Below, one piece after another: positions 17,717 to 27,687 of a DNA stretch of 64,000 nucleotides. Positions within the stretch are counted from its first letter, which is position 1. Each line of letters starts with the position of its first letter. The notes below the pieces were generated by a model that did no database searches, was not told where the DNA came from, and worked only from the letters and a program-made list of their open reading frames with translations. A program made the translations under genes and the position numbers. This DNA comes from Corynebacterium sp. HMSC078H07 (lineage in GTDB: Bacteria; Actinomycetota; Actinomycetes; Mycobacteriales; Mycobacteriaceae): contig NZ_KV810470.1 of assembly GCF_001812805.1 (NCBI RefSeq), forward strand, positions 102,122 through 166,121. The letters are read 5' to 3'.

Positions 17717-19750
17717 ATGCCCAAGAAGACACCCGCCGCCCATCAACCGGTCGGGCGGGTGTTGCCTTTGTTGGGGGTAGCACACCTGGACCGTGCCTTT
17801 GATTACCTCATTGATGAGGCAGATTCAGAGGCAGCGCAACCGGGTGTTCGCGTGCGCATCCGCTTTAACGGGCGGCTGGTTGACGCCATCCTTCTCGCCC
17901 GCGGTAGTGATTCAGAATTTGAGGGATCGCTGCGCTATATTGACCGAGTCATTTCGCCGTACGCGGTATATACGCCCGTCATGTCAGCATTAGTGGATTC
18001 TCTAGCAGCCCGTTATGGCGGGGTGCGTTCTGACATTATTCGTACGGCTATTCCGGCACGTCATGCGAAGGCGGAAGAAGCCGATCTTGAGACGCCGTGG
18101 GAAGAGTTAGGCAGCATTGAGCACCCAGATCTTTCTGCGTGGTCACGGTATGAATATGGTGAGTCCTTCGTTGACTCGGTTCTAGCTGGGCACATCGCTC
18201 GTGCTGCCTGGCAAATAGCGCCTGGCGCAGATTGGGCTGAAGCACTCGCAGCTCTCGGCACGAGCGTGGCGATCAAGGGCGGGGGAGTGCTCATGGTCGT
18301 TCCTGACCAGCGTGACCTCGACCGGTTGGAAAAGGCCTTCCGTCAGTATGTCTCCGCCAAACAGGTTACTGTGCTTGCTCACAGCACTGGCCCCCAGGCG
18401 CGCTATCGGCGCTACCTTTCTGCGCTGACTGGTCAATCCCGCATTGTCATTGGAACGCGTTCGGCGGCTTTTGCTTCTGTCAAAGACTTACAGCTTGCGG
18501 TCATCCTCAATGATGGTGACGATAACCTCGTGGATAACCTTAAGCCCTACGTCCATGCTCGCGAGGTACTCAGTACGCGTTCTGCACACGAAGGCTGCAG
18601 CTTCATTGTGGCTGGTCATTCGCGTACCGCTGAGGTTCAGCTCTTAGTGGAGTCTGGGTGGGCCCACAACCTCGTCCCCACAGAAGAGGCGCTTAAAGCC
18701 TCCCGCCCTGACATCGTCCCGGTAGGTGCCTTCGGAGTACAACTCGCTAGGCACATGCAGGGAGGAACCACCTCGGTTTCTGGTCCAGCTTTCCAGGCCA
18801 CGCGAGCTGCCCTCGACCGTGGCGAGCCTGTCCTCGTTCAAGTGCCGCGTAAAGGTTACGCACCAATCCTTGCCTGCGGGCAGTGCTCTTCCCCGGCGCG
18901 CTGCCGGCACTGCAACGGCCCGCTGGGTCTTCCCGCCGCCGGAAGTACCAACTCCCAGTCGGCGTCTTTGCCTACCTGCCGTTGGTGTGGGCGAGTGGAC
19001 ACACACTATCGCTGTTCCGAGTGCGGCTCACCGCGTCTGCGCGCCATCGTGCTGGGGTCCGAGCGCACAGCGGAGGAGCTAGGCCGCGCCTTCCCCCAGA
19101 CTCGTATTATTCTGTCGGGTGGTTCGAAGGTGGTCGATGAGATCCCACAAGGGCCGGCTCTCGTTATTGCAACACCCGGTGCGGAACCTTATGTGGCGGA
19201 CAACGGTCATTATGGTGCAGCATTACTCGTGGAGACTGGTGCGCTATTGGGCCGCCAGGATCTGCGCGCAACGGAAGATACTCTGGCTAAGTGGGCTGCT
19301 GCGGCGAGTCTCGTCTGCCCAGCGGAAGCCGGTGGTGCGGTCATTGTGGCGGCTGACGAACAGCTACCACTCGTGGGTTTCTTTATGAACTGGGACATGG
19401 TGGGCGCTGCTGCCGCAGAGTTGCATGCACGTCGGGAGGTGCGTTTCCCACCCGCAGTGCATATGGCAGCTATCGACGGCGCTGATGCTTCCTTGGCTTC
19501 CTTCCTTGAGCTGGTAGAGCTCCCGGAACATGCTGAGCTTCTCGGCCCCGTGCCCTTGCCGCCTGGTGTGAGTCTGCCGGGCGACTATGACCGTGAGCGC
19601 GGCGGCGAGCCTCAGCGCTTGCTCTTGCGCACCCCTCTAGGGCCGCGTTCGGAACTTGGAGTGAGGTTGCGTACCGCGAACGCGGTGCGCAGTGCACGCA
19701 AAGATGTGTTGCCGCTACGTATCGCCGTCGATCCCATCAACATTGGTTAG
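17717..19750 (+). CDS. priA: PriA-like primosomal protein N' with degenerate helicase motifs
   Basis: 677 residues. The N-terminal DNA-binding domain begins with VGRVLPLLGVAHLDRAFDYL. In the helicase core the place of the Walker A loop reads APGADWAEALAA, without GxGKT, and the DEEH box is replaced by LNDGDDN. The zinc region is kept, with Cys pairs CGQC, CRHC, CRWC and CSEC near residues 394-440. Such PriA proteins without ATPase motifs are known in actinobacteria, so it probably acts in primosome loading as a structural factor rather than a helicase. It may be co-transcribed with metK. Confidence 0.9.
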   Translation: MPKKTPAAHQPVGRVLPLLGVAHLDRAFDYLIDEADSEAAQPGVRVRIRFNGRLVDAILLARGSDSEFEGSLRYIDRVISPYAVYTPVMSALVDSLAARYGGVRSDIIRTAIPARHAKAEEADLETPWEELGSIEHPDLSAWSRYEYGESFVDSVLAGHIARAAWQIAPGADWAEALAALGTSVAIKGGGVLMVVPDQRDLDRLEKAFRQYVSAKQVTVLAHSTGPQARYRRYLSALTGQSRIVIGTRSAAFASVKDLQLAVILNDGDDNLVDNLKPYVHAREVLSTRSAHEGCSFIVAGHSRTAEVQLLVESGWAHNLVPTEEALKASRPDIVPVGAFGVQLARHMQGGTTSVSGPAFQATRAALDRGEPVLVQVPRKGYAPILACGQCSSPARCRHCNGPLGLPAAGSTNSQSASLPTCRWCGRVDTHYRCSECGSPRLRAIVLGSERTAEELGRAFPQTRIILSGGSKVVDEIPQGPALVIATPGAEPYVADNGHYGAALLVETGALLGRQDLRATEDTLAKWAAAASLVCPAEAGGAVIVAADEQLPLVGFFMNWDMVGAAAAELHARREVRFPPAVHMAAIDGADASLASFLELVELPEHAELLGPVPLPPGVSLPGDYDRERGGEPQRLLLRTPLGPRSELGVRLRTANAVRSARKDVLPLRIAVDPINIG

Positions 19751-19841
19751 GCAGCACGCACGAGGGGTACCTCGTCGGCGCGGATGGTGCGCGGTGAACT
19801 ATTGTCGGTCAAGAACATCCCAACGACGAGGAGTACTCACC

Positions 19842-20351
19842 ATGACTGTGCGCGAGGTTCGCCTATATGGCGATCCCGTCCTGAATACCCGTGCCGAGGA
19901 GATTACCGAGTTCGGGCCATCCCTCGAGCGCCTCGCTCAAGACATGCTTGAGACGATGGAGGATGCCGGTGGAGTCGGCCTTGCTGCTAACCAAATTGGC
20001 CTGACCAAGCGCATCTTTGTCTTCGATTGCTCGCATTATCAAGATGGGCTTCGTGGGGCCATTGTCAATCCAGAATGGGACGCCATTGGGGAGGATACCC
20101 AGCTAGGAACCGAGGGCTGTTTGTCCATCCCGGGCATCTCGCAGCCAACTGAGCGCTACAACACGGTCCGAGTGCGCGGCTCCGATCCCTCAGGACGGCC
20201 CTTGGCGATGGTGGCGTCAGGCCTTATGGCGCGGTGTATTCAGCACGAGACCGACCACCTTGACGGCGTGCTTTTCCTGCAGCGCTTGAGTAGAGAGCTA
20301 CGGAAGGAATCTATGAAGACCATCCGAGAATCAGACTGGTTTAACGCGTAA
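19842..20351 (+). CDS. def: Peptide deformylase
   Basis: 169 residues from the ATG at 19842 (the frame is open upstream but without homology). It removes the N-formyl group from new proteins. All three metal motifs are there: GGVGLAANQIG, EGCLSIPG with the metal-binding Cys, and QHETDHLDG with two His and the catalytic Glu. A GAGGAG precedes the start by about 9 bases. It is followed by fmt, which attaches the formyl group in the same cycle. Confidence 0.97.
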   Translation: MTVREVRLYGDPVLNTRAEEITEFGPSLERLAQDMLETMEDAGGVGLAANQIGLTKRIFVFDCSHYQDGLRGAIVNPEWDAIGEDTQLGTEGCLSIPGISQPTERYNTVRVRGSDPSGRPLAMVASGLMARCIQHETDHLDGVLFLQRLSRELRKESMKTIRESDWFNA

Positions 20352-20406
20352 TACACATCCGCATTCGCGAACCCTATACGTTTACTAGAAAGGTACGAGT
20401 CTTACA

Positions 20407-21372
20407 GTGCGCATCATTTTCGCCGGAACCCCCGAGCCAGCCGTTGTGGCGCTGGAGAAGCTCATTGCTTCCCGTCACGAGGTCGCTGCCGTCATTACCC
20501 GCCCAGATGCCCGCCGCGGTCGTGGACGCACCCTTCACCCGAGTCCGGTCAAGGTTCTGGCAGAGAAACATGGCATTGAGGTGCTGACACCAACCACGCT
20601 GAAGCCGGGGACTGAGGACGGCGATGCTCTCCGCGCACGTCTCGCCGAGCTTTCTCCCGAGGCTATCCCCGTCGTGGCTTATGGCAACCTCATTACTGAA
20701 GACCTTCTCCACGTTCCGACCCACGGTTGGGTGAATCTGCACTTCTCCTTGCTTCCCTCATGGCGCGGCGCGGCCCCGGTACAAGCCTCCATTGCGGCCG
20801 GCGATGAGGTCACTGGTGCTTCTACCTTCCGCATCGACAAGGGGCTAGATACCGGTGACATCCTTGCCACCTTGGAGCAGCGCATCCAGCCCACCGATAC
20901 CGCAGATGATCTGCTCACACGCCTTGCCTACGCAGGGGCGGACCTTCTCGTGGAGACGATGGATGGCCTCGAGGACGGCAGCATTTCCCCGCAGCCGCAG
21001 GAAGGGGAAGCGACGTACGCGCACAAGATTGCTACTGAGGATGCCCGGATTGAGTGGGCAGCGCCTGCCGACGTCATCGACCGCCACATCCGCGCTCACA
21101 CTCCAGGTCCAGGTGCATGGACGCTGCTGGGCGAGTCCCGCCTTAAGGTCGGCCCTATCAGCCTGGCTGATGGTGAATCGGGCGCGTCTGCGTTGCGCCC
21201 AGGCGAGGTCCGAGTAGGAAAAAAGGAGGTCCTCGTCGGCACGGGCAGCACCGCAGTGCGCCTGGGACAAGTTCAGCCACCAGGAAAGAAGATGATGAAC
21301 GCCGCCGATTGGGGCAGGGGATTGAGCAGCCAGATGGCCAAGGATGAACAGGATGAGGTGACCTTCTCGTGA
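20407..21372 (+). CDS. fmt: Methionyl-tRNA formyltransferase
   Basis: 321 residues, GTG start. It formylates initiator Met-tRNA with 10-formyl-THF. The N-terminal MRIIFAGTPEPAVVALEKL and the catalytic SLLPSWRGAAPVQASIAAGD block (Asn-His-Asp site, with NLHFSLLPSWRG) are intact, and the C-terminal OB-like domain is complete. The stop overlaps the rsmB start by 4 bases (GTGA), showing translational coupling. Confidence 0.97.
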   Translation: MRIIFAGTPEPAVVALEKLIASRHEVAAVITRPDARRGRGRTLHPSPVKVLAEKHGIEVLTPTTLKPGTEDGDALRARLAELSPEAIPVVAYGNLITEDLLHVPTHGWVNLHFSLLPSWRGAAPVQASIAAGDEVTGASTFRIDKGLDTGDILATLEQRIQPTDTADDLLTRLAYAGADLLVETMDGLEDGSISPQPQEGEATYAHKIATEDARIEWAAPADVIDRHIRAHTPGPGAWTLLGESRLKVGPISLADGESGASALRPGEVRVGKKEVLVGTGSTAVRLGQVQPPGKKMMNAADWGRGLSSQMAKDEQDEVTFS

Positions 21373-22913
21373 GCGGAGGCTTCAGATCTCGCAGCAAGTC
21401 CGGTGACCCCGCTGATCGCGGAAAGAAGAACCACGACAAAAAGCGTCATGGAGGCACGCAAAAGCGTGCCTCCACGCGCCACAACAATCGAGGCACCGCC
21501 GCGGGGCGCCGAAATGCTCGCGTTCGCCCCACAGACTCGCTGATTCAAGCCGCGCGCCGCAGCGGTGTCGATGTCCCGCGCGCGGTGGCATTCGACGTAT
21601 TGCGTCGCGTGGCTGCCGATGACGCCTTTGCCAACCTCACACTGCCCAAGGCGCTCAGCGCGAACAAACTCACTGGACGCGATGCGGCGTTTGCTACAGA
21701 ACTTACCTACGGGACCCTGCGTACCGAAGGCGTGCTTGATGCGGTTATCGCGACATGTGCTTCCCGCGGGCTCGACGCGATGGCGCCGGAGGTGCTGACT
21801 GCACTTCGTTTGGGTACGTACCAGGTGCTCTATACCCGTGTGGAGGCACATGCAGCCGTCGATACCACCGTGCGCCTCGTCGAGGCAGCTGACCACGAGA
21901 AGGCCAAAGGTTTTGCCAATGGCATCATGCGCACCATCACGCGCACTCCGGCAGAGGAGTGGCTCGAACAGCTGACACCGCGCGGCGAGATTGCCGCCCT
22001 AGCCTTCCGCCACGCCCATCCTGAGTGGATTGCGAGCTCTTTTGCGCGAGCTTTAGGTGACTCGGAGGAGTTGGAGAAAGCGCTTGAGGCTGATTCCCAG
22101 CGGCCCATCGTGCACCTCGTAGCACGTCCAGGGGAGATAACGGCAGAAGAGCTCGCGCTCATGACCGGCTGTGAGGAAGGCCAGTATTCGCCGTACGCGG
22201 TGTATTTGGAACACGGTGACCCCGGTTCCCTGGAACCCGTGCGCCAAGGCATGGCGGCGGTACAGGATGAAGGTTCGCAGCTTATTGCACGCGCAGTCAC
22301 GGAAGCTCCCTTGATTGGTGATGACACCGGCCGTTGGCTGGATCTCTGTGCCGGACCAGGTGGCAAGGCTGCGCTCATGGGGGCGATTGCCCGAATCGAC
22401 AGCGCTACTGTCGACGCCATCGAGGTCTCCCCGCACCGAGTAAAGCTCGTCGAAAAGACCGCGAGGGATCTACCGGTGCGGGTGCATACGGCCGATGGCC
22501 GCTCGCCCGGCCTCGAGCCAGGGTATGACCGCGTTCTTGTCGACGCCCCCTGTTCCGGTCTCGGAGCCCTGCGTCGCCGACCAGAAGCTCGATGGCGCAA
22601 GTCTGAGTCCGATATTAAGGACCTCACCTCACTGCAGGCAGAGCTTCTCGAATCTGCACTCAACCTGGTTCGCCCGGGCGGCGTTGTGGTCTATTCGACG
22701 TGTTCGCCAGACCTGCGCGAAACCCGCGAGATTGTCGACGCGGCCGTCGCCCAGCATGGCGAGGGGGCAGCGTTGCGCATTGAAGAGCTCGATGCGCGCC
22801 AACTTCTGCCGGACATGGGCAATGTGGGCAGCGAACTCTCCGCGCAGTTGTGGCCGCATCGTCATGGCACCGACGCCATGTTTTTCGCAGTCCTTCGCCG
22901 ACTAGCGGACTAG
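21369..22913 (+). CDS. rsmB: 16S rRNA (cytosine-5) methyltransferase RsmB/Sun-like
   Basis: 514 residues from a GTG that overlaps fmt. The first 50 residues are very basic and Arg/Lys/Gly/Ser-rich, probably a disordered RNA-binding tail. Then comes a NusB-like domain (VAFDVLRRVAADDAFANL) and a SAM-dependent methyltransferase core with LDLCAGPGGKAALM, the VDAPCSGLGALRRRPE motif and the catalytic cysteine in YSTCSPDLRETREIV. It modifies C967-type positions in 16S rRNA in other bacteria. Confidence 0.93.
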   Translation: MSGGFRSRSKSGDPADRGKKNHDKKRHGGTQKRASTRHNNRGTAAGRRNARVRPTDSLIQAARRSGVDVPRAVAFDVLRRVAADDAFANLTLPKALSANKLTGRDAAFATELTYGTLRTEGVLDAVIATCASRGLDAMAPEVLTALRLGTYQVLYTRVEAHAAVDTTVRLVEAADHEKAKGFANGIMRTITRTPAEEWLEQLTPRGEIAALAFRHAHPEWIASSFARALGDSEELEKALEADSQRPIVHLVARPGEITAEELALMTGCEEGQYSPYAVYLEHGDPGSLEPVRQGMAAVQDEGSQLIARAVTEAPLIGDDTGRWLDLCAGPGGKAALMGAIARIDSATVDAIEVSPHRVKLVEKTARDLPVRVHTADGRSPGLEPGYDRVLVDAPCSGLGALRRRPEARWRKSESDIKDLTSLQAELLESALNLVRPGGVVVYSTCSPDLRETREIVDAAVAQHGEGAALRIEELDARQLLPDMGNVGSELSAQLWPHRHGTDAMFFAVLRRLAD

Positions 22914-22941
22914 AGGGGACGAAGGGACTAGGCTGAGTGAC

Positions 22942-23619
22942 ATGTCTGCAGAAAAGTCTGGTCCCATCATTGCCCCGTCCATTCTGGCCGCCGACTTTAC
23001 CCAACTTGGTGACGAAGTCCGCGCAGTAGCCAACGCGGACTGGATCCACGTTGACATTATGGATGGTCATTTCGTCCCCAACTTGTCTTTCGGCCCGGAC
23101 ATCACCGCCACCGTGGACGGCATCACGACGCAAACCCTTGACGTGCACCTCATGATTGAGGAGCCGGAGAAGTGGGTAGATACCTACGCTAAGGCGGGCG
23201 CTGATTGCATCATTTTCCACGTTGAGGCTGTCGCCGATAAGGACGCAGCGCTAGCGCTCGCGCAGAAGATCCGTGATCTCGGTGTGCGTGCAGGATTCTC
23301 CATCAAGCCGGGCACCCCGATTGAACCGTGGTTGGATTCTTTGGAGCACTTCGACGAGGTTCTCGTCATGTCCGTGGAGCCGGGCTTTGGCGGTCAAAGC
23401 TTCATGCCTGAGCAACTCGACAAAGTCCGCACCTTGCGCCAGGTTATTGATGAACGCGGTCTTGATGTTCTCATTGAGATCGACGGTGGCATTTCTGCCG
23501 AAACCATCCGCCAGTCCGCAGAAGCCGGATGTGATGCCTTTGTGGCGGGATCCGCCATTTACAAGCAGGCGGATAAGGCCGCGGCTGTCGATGAGTTGCG
23601 CCGCCTAGCCACGCTGTAA
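22942..23619 (+). CDS. rpe: Ribulose-phosphate 3-epimerase
   Basis: 225 residues, complete TIM barrel. It interconverts ribulose-5-P and xylulose-5-P. Motifs HVDIMDGHFVPN, SVEPGFGGQSFMPEQLDK and EIDGGISAETI carry the metal-binding His/Asp and phosphate loops. It stands directly before the riboflavin genes, which use ribulose-5-P, and could be part of that transcript: ribD begins 8 bases after its stop. Confidence 0.97.
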   Translation: MSAEKSGPIIAPSILAADFTQLGDEVRAVANADWIHVDIMDGHFVPNLSFGPDITATVDGITTQTLDVHLMIEEPEKWVDTYAKAGADCIIFHVEAVADKDAALALAQKIRDLGVRAGFSIKPGTPIEPWLDSLEHFDEVLVMSVEPGFGGQSFMPEQLDKVRTLRQVIDERGLDVLIEIDGGISAETIRQSAEAGCDAFVAGSAIYKQADKAAAVDELRRLATL

Positions 23620-23627
23620 CCAGAGCT

Positions 23628-24626
23628 TTGATTGAGAATGCAGTGCGCCTGGCCATGACAGCCGGCGCCCAGGCACGAGGCACCACCAGCCCCAATCCAC
23701 CTGTCGGAGCGGTCATTCTGGACGCCGCCGGTGAAATTGCCAGCGTGGGCCACACGCAGCCGCCCGGCGGACCCCATGCGGAGATTATGGCGCTGAAGAT
23801 GGCAGGGGAGAAGGCCCGCGGCGGGACTGCCGTGGTGACCCTGGAGCCTTGCAACCACACCGGCCGTACGGGACCGTGTGCGCAGGCGCTTATCGACGCC
23901 TCCCTGGGCAGCGTTTACTTCCTCCATCCTGATCCCACTCCGCAAGCAGCGGGCGGTGCCGCCGCACTAGCAGCGGCCGGTATCACCGTCGGCACGGTTG
24001 AGGCGCCCGCAGGGGTCGAGGATGTGCTCATTCCCTGGCTCACTGCGATGGAGCTGGGCCGGCCACATGTCACGCTGAAGTTTGCTCAAAGCCTCGACGG
24101 CTTTACCGCTGCTGTTGATGGCACAAGCCAGTGGATTACGGGTGCTCAGGCCCGCGAACACGTCCATATCGACCGCGCTCGGCGCGATGCCATCCTCATC
24201 GGTACCGGCACGGCGTTGGCTGATAACCCTTCGCTCACCGCGCGCTACCCGGACGGTGGATTGCGGGACAACCAGCCGCGGCGTGTCGTGGTGGGACGTA
24301 GAGACGTCGCCAAGCACGGCGCTCACAACCTCGCACGTCTAGGTTTCGAGCAATACGCCACGCCTCAGGCAGCTCTGGCTGAACTGTACGCCAGCGGTGC
24401 CCGTGACGTCCTCGTGGAAGGCGGAGCCGGACTTGCTTCCAGCATGCTGGAGCTCGGGTACGTCGACTCGATCCAGGCCTACCTGGGCAACGTCATCCTC
24501 GGTGAAGGCACTGGTGTGCTTAAGCACGCGGCCGCATCGACGCTGGCAGAAGCGCCGCGCTGGTGCCGTCACTCGGTCAAGGTATTAGGCGATGACGTGC
24601 TTATTGAATATCAGAGGAAAGGATAG
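23628..24626 (+). CDS. ribD: Bifunctional riboflavin deaminase/reductase
   Basis: 332 residues from a TTG; upstream in this frame a stop at 23592 leaves no ATG or GTG, so TTG is the best start although the ribosome site is poor. The deaminase half has the zinc motifs GGPHAEIMAL and LEPCNHTGRTGPCAQAL; the reductase half begins near residue 145 (RPHVTLKFAQSLDG) and includes DVLVEGGAGLASSML. It turns the GTP cyclohydrolase II product into the ribitylamino-uracil phosphate. Confidence 0.95.
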   Translation: MIENAVRLAMTAGAQARGTTSPNPPVGAVILDAAGEIASVGHTQPPGGPHAEIMALKMAGEKARGGTAVVTLEPCNHTGRTGPCAQALIDASLGSVYFLHPDPTPQAAGGAAALAAAGITVGTVEAPAGVEDVLIPWLTAMELGRPHVTLKFAQSLDGFTAAVDGTSQWITGAQAREHVHIDRARRDAILIGTGTALADNPSLTARYPDGGLRDNQPRRVVVGRRDVAKHGAHNLARLGFEQYATPQAALAELYASGARDVLVEGGAGLASSMLELGYVDSIQAYLGNVILGEGTGVLKHAAASTLAEAPRWCRHSVKVLGDDVLIEYQRKG

Positions 24627-24633
24627 AGACTCG

Positions 24634-25248
24634 GTGTTTACCGGACTTGTAGAAGAAATTGGTCGCGTGGAAAGCGTGGAGCACCAGGGCGATGCCGTGC
24701 GTCTCGGCATTGCCGCGGCGGCGGTTTTAGACGACGCCCAGCTTGGTGATTCTATCGCGGTCAACGGTGTGTGCCTGACCGTAGCGGAACTTGGCGAGGG
24801 CACCTTTATCGCCGATGTCATGCAGGAATCCTTGGATCGCAGTTCACTGGGAGAACTAGAAATTGGCTCGGCGGTCAACCTCGAGCGCGCGGTTCTTCCC
24901 ACAACGCGCCTTGGCGGACACATTGTGCAAGGGCACGTGGATGGAACGGCACAGTTGCTTTCTCGAACCCCATCAGAGAATTGGGAAGTTCTGCGCTTCA
25001 GCCTCCCGCAGGATCTAGCGCACTACGTGGTGGAGAAAGGTTCCATTGCTGTGCAAGGCACCTCGCTGACTGTCTCGGCAGTGGGAAAGGACTACTTCGA
25101 GGTCTCACTCATCCCGACCACTCTGCGCGATACTGTATTCGGTTCCTTGGAGCCTGGGGCAACAGTAAACCTGGAAGTTGACGTGTTCGCTAAGTATGTG
25201 GAGAAGATGGTTTACCCTAACGTCACTGCGCATTCTGCTGAGGGATAG
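24634..25248 (+). CDS. ribE: Riboflavin synthase alpha chain
   Basis: 204 residues from GTG 24634, which gives the canonical [10 protein letters not shown] start with GAGGAAAGGA upstream; a longer frame to 24592 overlaps ribD and has no homology. Two lumazine-binding repeats are seen, the first with GVCLTV and the second starting at [13 protein letters not shown]. It dismutates two lumazines to riboflavin. Confidence 0.96.
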   Translation: MFTGLVEEIGRVESVEHQGDAVRLGIAAAAVLDDAQLGDSIAVNGVCLTVAELGEGTFIADVMQESLDRSSLGELEIGSAVNLERAVLPTTRLGGHIVQGHVDGTAQLLSRTPSENWEVLRFSLPQDLAHYVVEKGSIAVQGTSLTVSAVGKDYFEVSLIPTTLRDTVFGSLEPGATVNLEVDVFAKYVEKMVYPNVTAHSAEG

Positions 25249-25259
25249 AGTTAATCCTT

Positions 25260-26522
25260 ATGACCGCCGCAGATTCAACCTTCACTCTAGATAGCGTCGA
25301 CCAAGCCATCGCGGACATCGCGGCCGGCAAAGCTGTCATCGTCGTGGACAACGAGGACCGCGAGAACGAGGGTGACCTCATCTTTGCCGCTGAGTTGGCT
25401 ACTCCAGAACTCGTGGCCTTTATGGTGCGCTATAGCTCCGGCTATATTTGCGCACCGCTCCTGCCGGAGGATTGTGAGCGGCTCAACCTGCCACCAATGA
25501 TGGCCGTGAACCAAGACGTGCGTCATACCGCTTACACGGTGACGGTGGACCTAGCAAACGGTTCCACGGGCATTTCTGCCACCTCTCGCTGCGAGACGAT
25601 TCGTGCGTTGGCGGACCCTGCATCGGAACCTGCAGACTTTACCCGGCCCGGACACGTGGTTCCTCTCGCAGCACGCCCCAACGGTGTGCTTGAGCGCGAT
25701 GGTCATACTGAGGCATCCATCGACCTGGCCCGCCTCGCAGGGCTGCGACCCGCAGGTGTTTTGTGTGAGATCGTGTCCGAAGAGGATCCGACCGATATGG
25801 CGCGTTCCCCGGAGCTGCGTCGCTTCGCCGATAAACACGGCCTAACGATGATTTCCATTGAGCAGCTTATTGACTGGCGTCGACACCACGAGCAGTACGT
25901 CACCCGCCAAGTAGAAACTCGCCTGCCCACTGAGCACGGCGAGTTCAGGGTGGTGGGTTACCGGAATGACGTCGACAAGCACGAGCACATAGCACTCATT
26001 GTCGGTGACCTCGACGATTACGCCGGTGCCACCGATGTGCCGGTGCGTGTGCACTCGGAGTGTCTTACTGGCGATGTTTTCGGTTCCCAGCGCTGCGATT
26101 GCGGTCCACAGCTGCAGGAATCCCTGCGTGCGGTGCAGGAGGCAGGACGGGGCATTGTTATCTACCTGCGCGGCCAAGAAGGGCGCGGCATTGGGCTCAT
26201 CAACAAGCTCAAGGCCTATAGCCTGCAGGACGACGGTTTGGATACCGTCGACGCCAACGTCGAGCAAGGCCTGCCGGAAGACGCCCGCGAATACTCCGTA
26301 GCCGGACAGATCCTGCGGGATATCGGCGTTTCTTCAGTGAACCTGCTCACCAACAATCCGCACAAGGGCGAAGGCCTGCAGGGCTTTGGCATTGATGCCT
26401 CTGCACGCACCGCTTTGGCTACCCCGGCGACGGAAGACAACATCGCCTACCTGCGCACCAAGCGCGACCGTATGGGCCATGACCTGCCGCAGGTGGCAGA
26501 GTGGGACAAGAAGCACTCTTAA
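25260..26522 (+). CDS. ribBA: Bifunctional DHBP synthase / GTP cyclohydrolase II
   Basis: 420 residues, full-length fusion. N-terminal 3,4-dihydroxy-2-butanone-4-phosphate synthase: [18 protein letters not shown] and the [20 protein letters not shown] block. C-terminal GTP cyclohydrolase II: the zinc cysteines in [18 protein letters not shown] and the [12 protein letters not shown] motif. It supplies both precursors of riboflavin. Eleven bases after ribE, 36 before ribH. Confidence 0.97.
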   Translation: MTAADSTFTLDSVDQAIADIAAGKAVIVVDNEDRENEGDLIFAAELATPELVAFMVRYSSGYICAPLLPEDCERLNLPPMMAVNQDVRHTAYTVTVDLANGSTGISATSRCETIRALADPASEPADFTRPGHVVPLAARPNGVLERDGHTEASIDLARLAGLRPAGVLCEIVSEEDPTDMARSPELRRFADKHGLTMISIEQLIDWRRHHEQYVTRQVETRLPTEHGEFRVVGYRNDVDKHEHIALIVGDLDDYAGATDVPVRVHSECLTGDVFGSQRCDCGPQLQESLRAVQEAGRGIVIYLRGQEGRGIGLINKLKAYSLQDDGLDTVDANVEQGLPEDAREYSVAGQILRDIGVSSVNLLTNNPHKGEGLQGFGIDASARTALATPATEDNIAYLRTKRDRMGHDLPQVAEWDKKHS

Positions 26523-26558
26523 ACGTTCACGACTTCAAGGTTCACAAAGGAGCACACA

Positions 26559-27041
26559 ATGAGCAAAGACGGCCTTCCTACTCCAAAGAATGTCTCCGGT
26601 GAGGGCATCCGCGTGGCTGTGGTGACGGCGACGTGGAACGAGGAAATCTGTGATCAGCTGCACCGCCGCGCTATTGAGACCGCTGAAGAAGCCGGCGCGG
26701 AAATCACCGCTGTGCGCGTCGTCGGCGCGTTGGAGCTGCCCGTGGTGGTCCAAGCTGCGGCACGCACGCACGATGCCGTCGTTGCGCTCGGATGCGTTGT
26801 CCGCGGTGGGACCCCGCACTTTGATTACGTGTGTGACTCGGTAACGCAGGGCCTCACACGCATTGCTCTCGATGAGTCGACGCCGGTAGGCAACGGCGTG
26901 CTCACCGTCAACGAGTATGACCAAGCCGTCGACCGCGCAGGTTTTGAAAGCTCCGCCGAAGACAAGGGCGCGGAATCCATGCACGCAGCTTTAGAAACCG
27001 TGCACACCTTGCGTACACTAAACGAGTCGACCCCGCAGTAG
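26559..27041 (+). CDS. ribH: 6,7-dimethyl-8-ribityllumazine synthase
   Basis: 160 residues. It joins the ribitylamino-uracil with DHBP to form lumazine. Motifs [26 protein letters not shown] and [18 protein letters not shown] with the catalytic His are present. It has a clear AAAGGAG before the ATG. It closes the rib gene set. Confidence 0.97.
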   Translation: MSKDGLPTPKNVSGEGIRVAVVTATWNEEICDQLHRRAIETAEEAGAEITAVRVVGALELPVVVQAAARTHDAVVALGCVVRGGTPHFDYVCDSVTQGLTRIALDESTPVGNGVLTVNEYDQAVDRAGFESSAEDKGAESMHAALETVHTLRTLNESTPQ

Positions 27042-27123
27042 CCTGCGCAGTTGATGGGTGACGCGGCCCTAGCTGCGGTAGGCGACGCCGAGAAACGGGA
27101 GTGATAAACGGATGGAGGACTCG

Positions 27124-27687
27124 ATGACGAACCCACAGGTTCCTTCGGATAAGGAGCAGCCGAATACTGCTCGCCCCGAACTGAGTGAAGAACAGATGTT
27201 GGCCTATACCAGTGCCGATCCCTTCGCTCAGACATCGACGAAGCCTTGGGAGTACGAAGCCCGCTCGCCCTTCCTGCGCAAAGTAGCCATCGTCTGGGTC
27301 ATTCTTGTGATGGCGGCGCACCTCTTCATGGGCTTTACCGTAGGTTTGTCCTTTACCGGCGCCAGCGTGACCACTATTGATAAATTCGCTTTCCCCGGAG
27401 TGGGCGTGCTGATCTCCGTCCTGTCCTGGATCGCGCTTACCCGTCCGCGTCTTCGCGCTAATTCTGATGGTGTGGAGGTTCGCAACATTGTGGGTACGCG
27501 CTTTTATCCATGGCAGGTGATCTACGGCCTGTCCTTCCCGGAAGGTTCGCGAATGGCTCGCATCGAGCTGCCGGACTTCGAGTACGTGCCGGTGTGGGCA
27601 CTGCAATCCGGTGATAAGGCTGACGTGATCCCGAAGGTGCGTTCCTTCCGTGACCTTGAAGCCCGCTACATGCCGCAGGATGACTAG
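27124..27687 (+). CDS. Bacterial PH-domain membrane protein
   Basis: 187 residues from the ATG at 27124, which has GGAGG six bases upstream; an ATG at 27112 is the alternative. An Asp/Glu/Pro-rich N-tail of about 45 residues is followed by two membrane segments ([20 protein letters not shown] and [16 protein letters not shown]) and a C-terminal bacterial PH-like domain ([20 protein letters not shown]). The same gene occurs between ribH and uvrC in many actinobacteria; function unknown. The stop shares one base with the uvrC GTG. Confidence 0.85.
   Translation: MTNPQVPSDKEQPNTARPELSEEQMLAYTSADPFAQTSTKPWEYEARSPFLRKVAIVWVILVMAAHLFMGFTVGLSFTGASVTTIDKFAFPGVGVLISVLSWIALTRPRLRANSDGVEVRNIVGTRFYPWQVIYGLSFPEGSRMARIELPDFEYVPVWALQSGDKADVIPKVRSFRDLEARYMPQDD

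Noticed and set aside
19761-19774. Small hairpin CGAGG-GGTA-CCTCG after priA as terminator
   Set aside because: Only 5 bp and no T-run; too weak to call.
23592-23640. FMN riboswitch before the rib genes
   Set aside because: Only 8 bases separate rpe and ribD, and no RFN-element core sequences are seen. Control by FMN would have to act upstream of this window part or not at all.
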